From Gemmatimonadota bacterium (GTDB lineage: Bacteria > Latescibacterota > UBA2968 > UBA8231), in the NCBI GenBank assembly GCA_018672475.1, contig JABHFS010000001.1, forward strand, positions 31,676-95,675: a stretch of 64,000 nt of DNA, read 5' to 3'. The translations under genes were made by a program, and so were the position numbers. Below, in pieces: positions 54,242 to 62,773 of the stretch. The notes below the pieces were generated by a model that saw only the letters and a program-made list of their open reading frames with translations, ran no database searches and was not told the origin of the DNA. Each line of letters begins with the position of its first letter. Position 1 is the stretch's first letter.

Positions 54242-54685
54242 ATGCGTTGTACATATCTCATATTGTTATTGCCTTTGCTGCTGGCTTGTGGCAATGTCAA
54301 AAGGACTAATTCCTACGACCCGAGGGGTGGGGGCATCACCGACTTGCGCTCGTTGCTGGTTGGGACTTGGAGTCGCGACGACGCGGAGAAAAATCAAATT
54401 TACACCTTCAAAGAAGATGGTCGCGCCGAGTTGCGCGATTTCTCGGCGCCCGAAGGTGGTGCGATCGATCGCAACGGGGCCTATCCGCAGACGCTGGTTT
54501 TTAGCTTCTCGGGCACCTATGCGATTGTGGGGGATTTGTTGCGGATCACCTTTACTGACGTACAGACGAACGACCCGGGCGGTGAGACGCCGATCTTGCG
54601 CGATAAGGTCGTTAATATCGCCATTAAAGGCGATGAGTTGACGCTAGAAGAGCCGGATGGAGATAGGGTGTACGCCCGGATTTAA
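54242..54685 (+). CDS. Small lipoprotein with lipocalin-like fold
   Basis: A 147-residue protein. The signal LILLLPLLLACGN has a lipobox with Cys at residue 16. The remainder (LLVGTWSRDDAEKNQIYTFKEDGRAEL ... LVFSFSGTYAIVGDLLRITF) is the 'GTW ... YTF..DG...G.Y.I.GD.L' pattern of small beta-barrel lipocalin-like domains. It probably sits in the outer membrane or periplasm with its two operon partners. It is followed by a strong terminator. Confidence 0.75.
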   Translation: MRCTYLILLLPLLLACGNVKRTNSYDPRGGGITDLRSLLVGTWSRDDAEKNQIYTFKEDGRAELRDFSAPEGGAIDRNGAYPQTLVFSFSGTYAIVGDLLRITFTDVQTNDPGGETPILRDKVVNIAIKGDELTLEEPDGDRVYARI

Positions 54686-54707
54686 AAAGATATTTTAGAG
54701 GAAGAAT

Positions 54708-54747
54708 AAAAGGCCGCGAGAACATATCCTCGCGGCCTTTTATTTTT
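54708..54747 (+). terminator. Strong intrinsic terminator
   Basis: A 13-bp stem AAAAGGCCGCGAG / CTCGCGGCCTTTT (54708-54720 with 54729-54741) is followed by a T-rich tail, 22 bases after the lipoprotein gene. Confidence 0.92.
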
Positions 54748-55150
54748 GTTAGTAGGCCATTGGCATTGCGTTGCGGAATTTGAATCTATGATGCTATCGG
54801 TTGACCCGCAGCCGGCGAGGCTATTGGCTTCTTTCCAGTTTATTTTGTGTGCCACCCGATAGCCGGTCGCGTTGACAGCGAATTGACCGTCGGTCAAGTG
54901 TTCGAATTGAATTTGCTCAAATACTCGATGAAAAAATATAACAATTTCCAGATTGATGATGGGTTTTTTGCCCAACCTCGCCAATAAGGTTGGGTCGTTT
55001 GCTTTGGCGGCTATGAGCGGAAGAAAAAACGGCGGGTAGCGGTATCCGCCATTTCTTTGGCGGCCATGCTCCGGCTTGCGATGCCGGGCGCGTTCTTTAT
55101 ATTCTTAGCCATCTTCTCCCCCCGTCCACCTCTTTTTAGGGGGTTATACC
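54748..55150. other. 403-base gap with a hairpin and a possible gene relic
   Basis: The gap is AT-richer than its surroundings. It contains a perfect 8-bp stem CCCAACCT/AGGTTGGG (54971-54978 with 54987-54994) with no T run. Two imperfect direct copies of CTTTGGCGGC[T/C]ATG lie around 55005-55070. A minus-strand frame from 54984 (HLTDGQFAVNATGYRVAHKI...) reads like protein for about 60 residues but lacks a ribosome site. It may be a relic. The guaA ribosome site (AGGGGG) is at the end. Confidence 0.4.
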
Positions 55151-56944
55151 TTGGGCATTATCGTGCTCGACTTCGGTGGGCAATACGCCCACCTTATCGC
55201 CAACCGCATTCGCCGCCTCCACGTCTTCGCTGAGATCCGTTCGCCCAATAGCGCCGTCGCCGATCTGGCCGACGCCGAAGGGCTCATTTTGTCGGGCGGC
55301 CCCTCCAGCGTCTACGATGCCGACGCACCCGCTTACAATCCCGAAATCTTAGAGATGGACAAGCCGATGCTGGGGCTGTGTTATGGCCATCAGTTGCTCT
55401 GCCATCGCCTCGGTGGCCAGGTCGAGCCGGGCAATGCGCATGAATTTGGCGCGGCTTATTTACAGGTCAAAGAAGCAAAGGGCGTGCTTGCAGGCCTCGA
55501 TGAGCGCGAAATGGTCTGGATGAGCCATCGCGACCAAGTCACCGCGCTGCCGCCGGGTTTTGAGATATTAGCCGCAACCGAAGATTGTCCGATCGCGGCG
55601 ATGGGCCACGCTGAGCGCAAGATCTACGGCTTGCAGTTTCATCCGGAGGTGACGCATTCGGTGCGGGGCATGCAGATGCTCGATAATTTTGTCGCACTGA
55701 CGGGGGCCGCGCGCGACTGGACGATGGAGCAGTATATCGAACATACGATGGATCGGGTCCGCGAGCAGACCAAGGGGCGCAAGGTCTTCTTGTTGGTCAG
55801 TGGCGGGGTTGACTCGTCGGTGGCCTTTCTGTTGCTCAATAACGCATTGGGCGAGGATCGCGTGTTGGGTCTGCACATCGACAATGGTTTTATGCGCAAG
55901 GGAGAAACGGCGCTGGTCGAAAGGCTGATGAAGGATTCGGGCTTTGCCAATCTACAGGTCGTCGACGCCACCGATGAATTTCTCAAAATCACCGAGGGGC
56001 TTTCTGAACCGGAGGCGAAACGACTGGCGATCGGCGAGGAGTTTCTCCGGGTCCGTGATCGCGCGCTTGTCGATTTGCAACTGGATCCGGAGGAGTGGCT
56101 CTTGGGCCAGGGCACGCTCTATACCGATACCATCGAGTCCGGCGGTACCGAAAACGCGGCGCTGATCAAAACGCATCACAACCGCGTCGGGGTCATCGAA
56201 GAGCTCTTGGCTGAGGGTAAAGTCGTCGAGCCGTTAGACCAGCTCTACAAAGACGAGGCGCGCGAGTTGGGCGAAAAACTCGGCTTGCCGCATCATTTGG
56301 TCTGGCGGCACCCCTTTCCGGGGCCGGGTTTGGCGGTCAGGGCGTTGTGCAGCGACGGGAAAGCGGATATGGATGGCATGGCCCCGGTGGAGGCCGAGGC
56401 GGTGAAGGTCGCCGCGAAATACGGTCTGGCGCTTGAGGTCCTGCCTTTGCGAAGCGTCGGAGTACAGGGCGACTCGCGGACCTACGCGCATCCGGCGGTG
56501 GTGTCGGGAAAGAGCGACTGGGAGACCCTAGAGGCGCTATCTACTGAACTGACCAATAACTTTGCCTCGATCAACCGGGTAATTTATTTATTGGGATCAG
56601 ACGACCGGCCGGCGCAAAAGCTCAAGGCCGGTTATCTGACGCGCGACCGATTAGATTTATTGCGCGAGGTCGACGCGATCAATATGGAGGCTTTAGAGCG
56701 GCATGGGCTGATGCAGGAGGTGACGCAGATGCCGACGGTGTTGGTGCCGCTGTCGTCGGACGGGGTGCAGGAGAGTGTGGTGCTCAGGCCGATATCAACC
56801 GACGATTTCATGACCGCGCGCTTTAGCCAATTGCCGCAGGAGTTCCTCGACGATGTGCGTGAACGGATACTGGCCGTTGAAGGCATCGAAGCGGTCTTTT
56901 ACGATGTGACGCACAAACCGCCGGGCACGGTAGAATGGGAATGA
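55151..56944 (+). CDS. guaA: GMP synthase (glutamine-hydrolysing)
   Basis: A 597-residue enzyme that amidates XMP to GMP. It starts at a TTG behind AGGGGG with IIVLDFGGQYAHLIANRIR. The glutaminase domain has the Cys77 nucleophile in GLCYGHQLL and the His/Glu in QFHPEVTHS. The ATP pyrophosphatase P-loop is LLVSGGVDSSV, and the C-terminal dimerisation domain ends KPPGTVEWE. At 597 it is longer than the usual 515-525 residues. The additional length sits in the central part between the P-loop and dimerisation domains, a known long form. All catalytic residues are present. Confidence 0.95.
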   Translation: MGIIVLDFGGQYAHLIANRIRRLHVFAEIRSPNSAVADLADAEGLILSGGPSSVYDADAPAYNPEILEMDKPMLGLCYGHQLLCHRLGGQVEPGNAHEFGAAYLQVKEAKGVLAGLDEREMVWMSHRDQVTALPPGFEILAATEDCPIAAMGHAERKIYGLQFHPEVTHSVRGMQMLDNFVALTGAARDWTMEQYIEHTMDRVREQTKGRKVFLLVSGGVDSSVAFLLLNNALGEDRVLGLHIDNGFMRKGETALVERLMKDSGFANLQVVDATDEFLKITEGLSEPEAKRLAIGEEFLRVRDRALVDLQLDPEEWLLGQGTLYTDTIESGGTENAALIKTHHNRVGVIEELLAEGKVVEPLDQLYKDEARELGEKLGLPHHLVWRHPFPGPGLAVRALCSDGKADMDGMAPVEAEAVKVAAKYGLALEVLPLRSVGVQGDSRTYAHPAVVSGKSDWETLEALSTELTNNFASINRVIYLLGSDDRPAQKLKAGYLTRDRLDLLREVDAINMEALERHGLMQEVTQMPTVLVPLSSDGVQESVVLRPISTDDFMTARFSQLPQEFLDDVRERILAVEGIEAVFYDVTHKPPGTVEWE

Positions 56945-56995
56945 GCTGAAGAGGTCCTTCGGTATCCGGGGGGGCTCTTTTCTTAGAGTAATATT

Positions 56996-58027
56996 ATGGA
57001 TAACTCGCCGCATATTTTTTTTATGGGCCCGCAAGCGCTGCAGGACCGCTTTTGGACCGAGCAGGCCAAAACGCGTGCCGCCGAGCTTGGTTACGAGGTT
57101 CGGCTCAATACACTGCCGGGAAAGCTGGCCGCCGGCGAATGGGTCGAGCAATTGGTCGGTGTAGAGGCGTTGTTGACGACCTGGGGCTCGCCGCGCCTCG
57201 ACGAGACCGTGCTCTTACAGAATCAGACGCTGAAGATCGTCGGTCATGTCGGCGGGTCTGTGGCGGGCATTGTTTCGCAGGCGCTATATGAGCGGGGGGT
57301 GAAAGTCTGTACCGCCAATACATTGATGGCGCGGACGGTGGCCGAATGGAGCCTGATGATGACGATGGTCGGGCTGCGGCAGCTATTATCGTATGCGCAT
57401 TTCGGCGTGGGCGGGCAGGCACTCGATTGGCCGCGGCGCGAGGGCAATCTGCCGCCCGACGAGGCGGTTATAGGCATCTGGGGTTATGGCGACGTGGCAA
57501 AGGCCTTTATCGAGTTACTGCGGCCGCTGCATCCGCGAGTGATCGCGGTGCACGATGATTTTCTGACCGATGAAATGGCCGAAGCCGAGGGATTGCAGAA
57601 GATCGGTCTTGACGAGTTATTCGCCACCGCCGATGTCATTCATTGCCAGACCGGGTTGACGACGGCTAATAAGGGCCGGGTCGGTGCGGCGCAATTGGCG
57701 GCTATCAAAGAAGGCGCGGTACTGGTTAATTGCGGCCGTGCGCCGCTGATCGATGAAGGCGCGCTTATCGCGGAACTGCAACGGCATCGTTTTACCGCGA
57801 TTTTGGACGTCTTCGAAGAAGAGCCATTGCCCGAGGACCACCCCCTTCACACGCTGCGCAATGTGATGCTGACACCGCACTGTGCCGGCAACGGCCGCGA
57901 TGGTCGTTATTTGAGGCTGATGCTCGACGAGTTCGACCGCTTTTTTCGCGGAGAGGCCCTAACGACGCAGGTGTCGCTGGCGCGCGCGCTGGCGATGACT
58001 GATTCCTCGTTGTTGCGCAAGGGTTAG
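56996..58027 (+). CDS. D-isomer-specific 2-hydroxyacid dehydrogenase family protein
   Basis: A 343-residue NAD-dependent dehydrogenase. The NAD-binding domain has GIWGYGDVAKAFIELL (GxGxxA type), then a DD-containing strand. Catalytic residues are Arg in LVNCGRAPLIDEGAL, Glu in DVFEEEPLPEDHPL and His in MLTPHCAGNG. The first GxG turn is Gly-Tyr-Gly. Members reduce 2-keto acids or oxidise phosphoglycerate; the substrate is open. It begins 51 bases after guaA, with a weak hairpin and T-rich stretch between. Confidence 0.87.
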   Translation: MDNSPHIFFMGPQALQDRFWTEQAKTRAAELGYEVRLNTLPGKLAAGEWVEQLVGVEALLTTWGSPRLDETVLLQNQTLKIVGHVGGSVAGIVSQALYERGVKVCTANTLMARTVAEWSLMMTMVGLRQLLSYAHFGVGGQALDWPRREGNLPPDEAVIGIWGYGDVAKAFIELLRPLHPRVIAVHDDFLTDEMAEAEGLQKIGLDELFATADVIHCQTGLTTANKGRVGAAQLAAIKEGAVLVNCGRAPLIDEGALIAELQRHRFTAILDVFEEEPLPEDHPLHTLRNVMLTPHCAGNGRDGRYLRLMLDEFDRFFRGEALTTQVSLARALAMTDSSLLRKG

Positions 58028-58047
58028 ACGCTATAAACGTCGCTTTA

Positions 58048-58092
58048 CGGACAAAGCGCGAGGGAGTAAGAGCATTGCTCGCACTTTGTCCG
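58048..58092. repeat. Inverted repeat between convergent genes
   Basis: CGGACAAAG and CTTTGTCCG (58048-58056 with 58084-58092) pair perfectly, extended by CGAG/CTCG after a two-base mismatch. The loop itself contains GAGC-ATT-GCTC. There is no T run, so it is not a classical terminator. It may serve as a transcription block or be a diverged palindromic element. Confidence 0.55.
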
Positions 58093-58120
58093 GCGTGCAA
58101 ATGGATTTTGAGAATCGCTC

Positions 58121-59308
58121 CTAGATGATGTCGGGCGCTTGTGGGTCAATGCTGGCGCCGACAGGGCGGGTGCCGATCGGGCGCTGCGGCAATTTATCGT
58201 AGGAGCTATAGGCGACATTCAGATAGGGCGTCTCGATTTTGCGGTGGTCTTCGTGGCGCGAATTCATCGCCGCATCGATAATACCGGTGGTTAGCAGAGT
58301 GCGCTCGGGTGGATAGGGCGCTTTTTTTGTGCGGAAAAAATCCTGCACATTGCGGCAGAGATAGCCAAAATGCGAGAAAGGGCCTTCGTTCTGCAGGTAG
58401 AACTCGACGCCCTGTACCTGGCCGTCGACGCGGGCAGCATAGGAGAAATCGGAGACATAGCCCGATAGCATCAGGGTCGCGGTCTTCAATCCATCGGCGT
58501 ATTCGACGAGAAACACCGCCGGGTCTTTGACGTGCTCTTCCATCTGTCCTTCAGGTTTTTTTTGTATCGCGTCGCAGGCCGCCGTTGCTAGCTCGGCGGA
58601 CCATAGGCCTTTGTCGCGGGCTTGCCAGACGGCATCTCCTTCCAAGCACTGCACCGAGACTACACCCGTTTCGCCGCCCTGCCTGCGTTCGACCATGCAC
58701 TGCAAGGTTTCAAGCGCGTGGTAGCCATAGGCTTCAATGCCGCCATAGCCGACGGAGAGCGCTTCTTCGACCTTCGTTTCTTTGTCGTATTCGATAAAGG
58801 GGTTGCGCCAGCAAAGCGGTAAACTGGAACCGGCCATCAATGGAATATCGAGTTCTTTCGCCCGATCCCACATCCACTGCGCGTCGGCGAAGCTGTAGGC
58901 GAAGTGCTTGTCGTTGAAGACCGGCACCGAACGGCTAGATTCGCCGAAGACGCCGGCGATCTGTTCGAAAAAATAACGGCGGGGATACATATGCCGGCCG
59001 CGCTCGTTCCAGGGGTAGTCGCCGTGTTCGCCAATGAGCAGCACCGCGTCGACATTGAGTTCGTTAGCTCCGGCGTGCAGGGCGCGGCGGATGCTTGGGT
59101 AGACGGGCACGCCATATTCTTCGGCAAGTCCGAGCCCGATATCGTTTTCGAGTGCGTGGTCGAGGTAGATCGAGACGATTTCTATTTCGGGGGTTAGGAA
59201 GCCCTCGTCGGTGGACATGCCTTTGAGGAATTTGGTGACGGTTACGTCGGCGTGGGACTTGGGATGGTAGATGGTAATGATGGCGGCAACGCGCAGGCGG
59301 TCTGACAT
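58121..59308 (-). CDS. Conserved-looking protein of unknown function
   Basis: A 395-residue protein. The ATG at 59308 has AAGGAG nine bases upstream, so the longer frame is rejected. It starts RLRVAAIITIYHPKSHADV and has LLIGEHGDYPWNERGRHMYPRRYFFEQI, FNDKHFAYSFADAQWMWDRA and PLMAGSSLPLCWR. The last is reminiscent of the substrate domain of Gfo/Idh-like proteins, but the Rossmann motif is missing. No signal peptide. I do not recognise the family. The wealth of His, Tyr, Trp and Asp suggests an enzyme acting on sugars or metals; that is inference. Confidence 0.75.
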   Translation of the reverse strand: MSDRLRVAAIITIYHPKSHADVTVTKFLKGMSTDEGFLTPEIEIVSIYLDHALENDIGLGLAEEYGVPVYPSIRRALHAGANELNVDAVLLIGEHGDYPWNERGRHMYPRRYFFEQIAGVFGESSRSVPVFNDKHFAYSFADAQWMWDRAKELDIPLMAGSSLPLCWRNPFIEYDKETKVEEALSVGYGGIEAYGYHALETLQCMVERRQGGETGVVSVQCLEGDAVWQARDKGLWSAELATAACDAIQKKPEGQMEEHVKDPAVFLVEYADGLKTATLMLSGYVSDFSYAARVDGQVQGVEFYLQNEGPFSHFGYLCRNVQDFFRTKKAPYPPERTLLTTGIIDAAMNSRHEDHRKIETPYLNVAYSSYDKLPQRPIGTRPVGASIDPQAPDII

Positions 59309-59400
59309 GAGGTGTAGCTCCTTTTTGCAGGATAAGAAAAGCAACTGCGGAGAGCGTGTCCAGGTAGGTGCGGCTTATATGGAAAATTAAGCTTGAGTTC

Positions 59401-59451
59401 GCACAAAAAAATGGATCTGCGAGCGAGTGCCGCAGATCCATTTTTTTGTGC
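59401..59451. terminator. Bidirectional intrinsic terminator after tyrS
   Basis: A perfect 21-bp stem (59401-59421 with 59431-59451) with a nine-base loop and A/T-tract arms lies 15 bases beyond the tyrS stop on the minus strand. Confidence 0.9.
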
Positions 59452-59466
59452 GATGGTGTTGTCGTT

Positions 59467-60714
59467 TTAGCTGACTAGTGTGTATTTCTTCTTGCCCCGC
59501 CGCATAATCAAGTATTTGCCGTGTAGGCCATCCTGGAGCCGGATCGTGCTATCCAACTCGGTATGGCGTTCGCCATTGATATAGATCGAGCCATTTTGCA
59601 CATCTTGACGGGCCTCGCGTTTAGAAGAAGAGATTTTGGCGGTGACCAGCAGGTCGATTAAGCCCATCTCTTCCTGCTCCATCTTGTGCGTTGGCACATC
59701 GTGAAAACCTTCGAGGATCTCGTCTTCGGCCAACTTGTGAAACTCTCCGCTGAAAAGCGCTTGCGAGATATTCTCGGCGCTCTTTGCCGCATCGGCACCG
59801 TGTACCAAGGTCGTAACCTCCTCGGCGAGCTTGCGCTGGGCTTCTCGTTTTTCGGGTTGCTCGCGCACGGCCTGCTCTAGCTGCAAGATCGCGTCCTTGT
59901 CGAGAAAGGTGTAGATCTTGAGATAGTCGACGACCTTCTGGTCTTCGGAGTTGATCCAAAACTGGTAAAACTGGTAGACCGAGGTTTTATTCCGATCGAG
60001 CCAAATGGTGCCGCCCTCGGTCTTGCCGAATTTGGTGCCGTCGGCCTTGGTGACCAAGGGACAGGTCAGGCCAAAGGCCTTGTTGCCCGCGGCACGGCGG
60101 ATCAGGTCGGTGCCGGCAGTGATATTGCCCCACTGGTCGGAGCCGCCCGATTGCAGTTCGCAACCGTATTTCTCGTTGAGCACCAGGAAGTCGTAGGCCT
60201 GCAGCACCATGTAGCTGAATTCGGTGTAGGAGATGCCTGTTTGCAGGCGGGAGGCGACCGAGTCCTTGGCCAGCATGTAGGAGACGGGGAAATGCTTGCC
60301 GACATCGCGCATAAACTCGATCGCTGACACGCTGGCCAGCCAGTCGTGGTTGTTGACCATGACTGCGGGGTTCGCGCCGCCGAAATCGAGGAAGCGCTCC
60401 AGCTCGCCTTTGACTTTTTCGGTCCAGGCGGCGACGATGTCGTCGGTATTGAGCTGGCGCTCCTCCGACTTGCCCGACGGGTCGCCGATTAGTCCCGTGC
60501 CGCCACCGGCCAACGCGATGGCTTTGTGCCCGGCGAGCTGGTAGCGGCGCAATAGCAGAATCGGCACTAGATTGCCCACGGTCATGCTGTCGGCAGTCGG
60601 GTCGAAACCGGTGTAGACGGTGATCGGGCCGGTCGCGAGGCGTTCTGCAAGGCCGTCGAGGTCGGTGGCTTGGTAGACCAAACCGCGGAATTCGAGATCG
60701 GGTATGAGGTTCAT
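59467..60714 (-). CDS. tyrS: Tyrosyl-tRNA synthetase
   Basis: A 415-residue class I synthetase that charges tRNA-Tyr. YTGFDPTADSMTVGNL includes the HIGH-box equivalent (TVGN, residues 45-48). YMVLQAYDF and GGSDQWGNI form the tyrosine site, KFGKT (228-232) is the KMSKS equivalent, and a C-terminal S4 RNA-binding domain starts near 348. It is preceded by an apparent Tyr-codon leader peptide and attenuator, and followed by a terminator, so it is a single-gene transcript. It starts at an ATG with AGGA upstream. Confidence 0.96.
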   Translation of the reverse strand: MNLIPDLEFRGLVYQATDLDGLAERLATGPITVYTGFDPTADSMTVGNLVPILLLRRYQLAGHKAIALAGGGTGLIGDPSGKSEERQLNTDDIVAAWTEKVKGELERFLDFGGANPAVMVNNHDWLASVSAIEFMRDVGKHFPVSYMLAKDSVASRLQTGISYTEFSYMVLQAYDFLVLNEKYGCELQSGGSDQWGNITAGTDLIRRAAGNKAFGLTCPLVTKADGTKFGKTEGGTIWLDRNKTSVYQFYQFWINSEDQKVVDYLKIYTFLDKDAILQLEQAVREQPEKREAQRKLAEEVTTLVHGADAAKSAENISQALFSGEFHKLAEDEILEGFHDVPTHKMEQEEMGLIDLLVTAKISSSKREARQDVQNGSIYINGERHTELDSTIRLQDGLHGKYLIMRRGKKKYTLVS

Positions 60715-60754
60715 TATTATATCCTGGTTGTCCTAGTTATAATGAAAAAATGGC

Positions 60755-60784
60755 AATAAAAAAAGCCCCTGAGGTCAGGGGCTC
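60755..60784 (-). terminator. Attenuator terminator in the tyrS leader
   Basis: On the minus strand AGCCCCTGA / TCAGGGGCT (9 bp, loop CC) is followed by TTTTTTATT, 40 bases before the tyrS start. It lies inside the tyrS leader and not after any gene end, so it should decide read-through into tyrS. Confidence 0.88.
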
Positions 60785-60858
60785 GAAAACGCGGTGCAGG
60801 CATAAAGCTATCGCGTTAGACCCCTCTTGTCGACAAGGTATAATAATAATAGCGATAG
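60777..60858 (-). promoter_or_regulatory. Mutually exclusive leader hairpins (antiterminator) for tyrS
   Basis: Antiterminator: AACGCG (60817-60812) pairs with CGCGTT (60793-60788) and AGGGG (60825-60821) with CCCCT (60781-60777). This would tie up the 5' arm of the terminator. Alternative: CTATCGC within the leader peptide's Tyr region (60858-60852) pairs with GCGATAG (60814-60808), which excludes the antiterminator. A ribosome stalled on the Tyr codons covers the first arm of the alternative hairpin. A ribosome at the UAA covers the antiterminator's 5' arm. Confidence 0.65.
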
Positions 60859-60881
60859 ACGTGCAGTGTATGCATGGTCAT
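60816..60881 (-). CDS. Tyrosine-rich leader peptide of tyrS
   Basis: The 21-codon frame reads MTMHTLHVYRYYYYTLSTRG-V with five Tyr codons, all TAT, four of them consecutive. GGAG lies six bases before the ATG (a second ATG is at 60875). It sits between a promoter and the attenuator terminator, exactly as amino-acid leader peptides do. When charged tRNA-Tyr is scarce the ribosome should pause here, let the antiterminator form and allow transcription of tyrS. The peptide itself need have no function. It is too short for usual gene finding. Confidence 0.78.
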   Translation of the reverse strand: MTMHTLHVYRYYYYTLSTRGV

Positions 60882-60897
60882 TTGCTCCGTGGACAAA

Positions 60898-60926
60898 AAT
60901 ATAACGGCGATGGCGTATAGAGTCAA
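60898..60926 (-). promoter_or_regulatory. Sigma-70-like promoter of the tyrS leader
   Basis: TTGACT (60926-60921) and TATATT (60903-60898) on the minus strand are spaced by 17 bases. The -35 box lies within the last codons of the upstream gene. Transcription would start about 10 bases before the leader ATG. Confidence 0.7.
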
Positions 60927-62773
60927 TCTGGGAAATGGCGTAGGATGAGATTGCGGGCGGTTTCGGGCTGGGTGCCGAGGGAGATCAGCCGTTCGAGATT
61001 ATCGCGGGCTTTGGCTGTTTCGGCTTGCTCGCGTCCGTATTGAGCGATGCCGTCGGCGTAGATCTTTGTCGCTGTTGCAGTGTCGCCCAAGGCGATATGG
61101 GCGAGTCCGATACTAAAATGCGCTTCGCTGTCGGGGCTTTGGGTGAGTACGGCGCGATAGGTCGCGATGGCCTCGGTAAATCGGTTGGTCATAAAGTAGG
61201 TCCAACCGAGCAGTAGTCGCGTTTCTTTGCGTTTTGCATCAAAGCGCAGAGCGTTTTCGTGAGCGCGGATGGCACGCGTCCAGTCTCGGCGGGCAAAATA
61301 ACCGTCACCCATGTTGGCGTAGAGATGGGCGATCCAGCGGTCGTTGCCCTCATTTTGGCCGCGATTACTTTCGAGGGAGAGCTGGGCTTGGCGTTGCCGG
61401 ATGGAATCGGAGCCGACGGAGTGGAATACCTGTTCGGCGAGGGCGAACCAGATATCCTCCGGGAAATCGCCGCGCGCTTTTTGCAGGATCGATGCGGCAA
61501 TCGCCGTGCTGTCGAGGGCGACAGTGAGCAGGCGGGTATGCGCATCCTTGCGGTCGATGGCCTCTCCACCGGTATCGATAGCCCGTCGGAGTTGATCAAT
61601 GCCTTTGGGTATTTGTCGATTGGCGATATAGCTACGGCCTGAGGTGTAGCGTGAGAGCGCTTCGCTTTTGTCGAGGGTGAAATAACTGCTCAGCAGCAGG
61701 ACGAGCACGAGACCGAAGCGCAAAGGACGCTGGCGTATGCGATAGAGGATTTGCGCGAGTAGCAGAGATGCGCCCGCACTGGCCGGATAGAGGTAGCGCG
61801 AGGGACCGGCGGGCATGTCGAGCAATGTGGCTTCGGTGAGGAAGACGAAGGGCGCCAAGGCGAGTAGGGTCCAGACAGCCCAGAGATTGCTGCGATAGAC
61901 GCAAAAGGCCAAGCCTATCAAGGCAAAGCCGCCGAGGTAAAGCTCCCAAGTTTGCATGGTGTAGACCGGCAAGGGCAGCCAGTGCGCGGTGGTCAGCAGG
62001 CGGCTGAGCAACCAGAGGAAGACGCGCAGCCAACTTATGATCAGGGCAAAAGGATCTGTATCTGGATAGTGTTCGAGTGCGTTCCAGGTGCTGGTCTCGC
62101 GCGAGGCCAGGGCGAGTTGCGCGAGAAAGGCTAGGCCTAGGAGCACGGCCATGGGGGCGAGGCGGCGGAGCGCCGTCGTTGTTCTTTCTGCGTTTTCCCT
62201 GCTTAGATATAGGCTAAAGGGCAGGATGATAACCATGGATAGGTGGGCGAAGACGGCGGTGAGCAGCAAGATATAGTACGCGCCGAGATGTGCTAGATTC
62301 GCGGTTATCAGATAGCGCCGGTAGGCGAGCAAGGCGCCGAATCCCAACGCCAAGGCCAAGGCGTAGTCTAGCGCCGAGATATAGTGCACGACCTGGAAGT
62401 GCGCGATATTGCAAAGAAAGAGCAAACCGCCGAGTAAGCTTAGTTCCAACGCGGCACCGCATTGCAGGGCCACGCGGGCAAGCAGGAAGCTACACAATAC
62501 ATGCAAGGCCAGGCTCAACAGGTGGAAGGCGGCCGCGGTATTGCCTAAGACCATGAAGTATAGGAACTTGACGATCTCGGCGACGGGACGGCCGGAAGCC
62601 TGCTCTTTGTCGGGGGAAAAGAAATAGGCGAAGTCCTCGCTGATGCGCTCGTGATCGCGGAAGGTCTCGACGTCGTGCGTGTCGAGACCGAGCGTGAGCA
62701 CGTCGGCAAAAAAGACCCAGGCAAGGGCGCTTAGCAGCAAGGCGTAGAGGGGCCAAATGTGGCGAGAGGGCAT
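60923..62773 (-). CDS. Multi-pass membrane protein with C-terminal TPR repeats
   Basis: A 616-residue protein. The first 380 residues have about ten membrane helices and a short Asp-rich first loop (LGLDTHDVETFRDHE), as in GT-C-type glycosyltransferases of the PMT/TMTC sort. The C-terminal 200 residues are TPR repeats (DGYFARRDWTRAIRAHENALRFDAKR, LLGWTYFMTNRFTEAIATYRAVLTQSP, in parts). TMTC-like proteins in many phyla have this design and may glycosylate or assemble surface proteins. Catalytic role unproven. The tyrS leader promoter overlaps its 3' end. Confidence 0.75.
   Translation of the reverse strand: MPSRHIWPLYALLLSALAWVFFADVLTLGLDTHDVETFRDHERISEDFAYFFSPDKEQASGRPVAEIVKFLYFMVLGNTAAAFHLLSLALHVLCSFLLARVALQCGAALELSLLGGLLFLCNIAHFQVVHYISALDYALALALGFGALLAYRRYLITANLAHLGAYYILLLTAVFAHLSMVIILPFSLYLSRENAERTTTALRRLAPMAVLLGLAFLAQLALASRETSTWNALEHYPDTDPFALIISWLRVFLWLLSRLLTTAHWLPLPVYTMQTWELYLGGFALIGLAFCVYRSNLWAVWTLLALAPFVFLTEATLLDMPAGPSRYLYPASAGASLLLAQILYRIRQRPLRFGLVLVLLLSSYFTLDKSEALSRYTSGRSYIANRQIPKGIDQLRRAIDTGGEAIDRKDAHTRLLTVALDSTAIAASILQKARGDFPEDIWFALAEQVFHSVGSDSIRQRQAQLSLESNRGQNEGNDRWIAHLYANMGDGYFARRDWTRAIRAHENALRFDAKRKETRLLLGWTYFMTNRFTEAIATYRAVLTQSPDSEAHFSIGLAHIALGDTATATKIYADGIAQYGREQAETAKARDNLERLISLGTQPETARNLILRHFPD

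Noticed and set aside
54682..54984. A 100-residue minus-strand gene
   Set aside because: The C-terminal part runs through the strong terminator, there is no ribosome site, and only about 60 residues look protein-like. Noted as a possible relic only.
58048..58092. Fourth copy of the A/B/C palindromic family
   Set aside because: It has clear inverted arms but the conserved internal marks are missing or too weak to claim membership; listed as a separate inverted repeat.
60777..60926. T-box riboswitch upstream of tyrS
   Set aside because: No T-box sequence (AGGGTGGNACCGCG) or specifier-loop arrangement is present. The Tyr-rich reading frame and its stems explain the region better.
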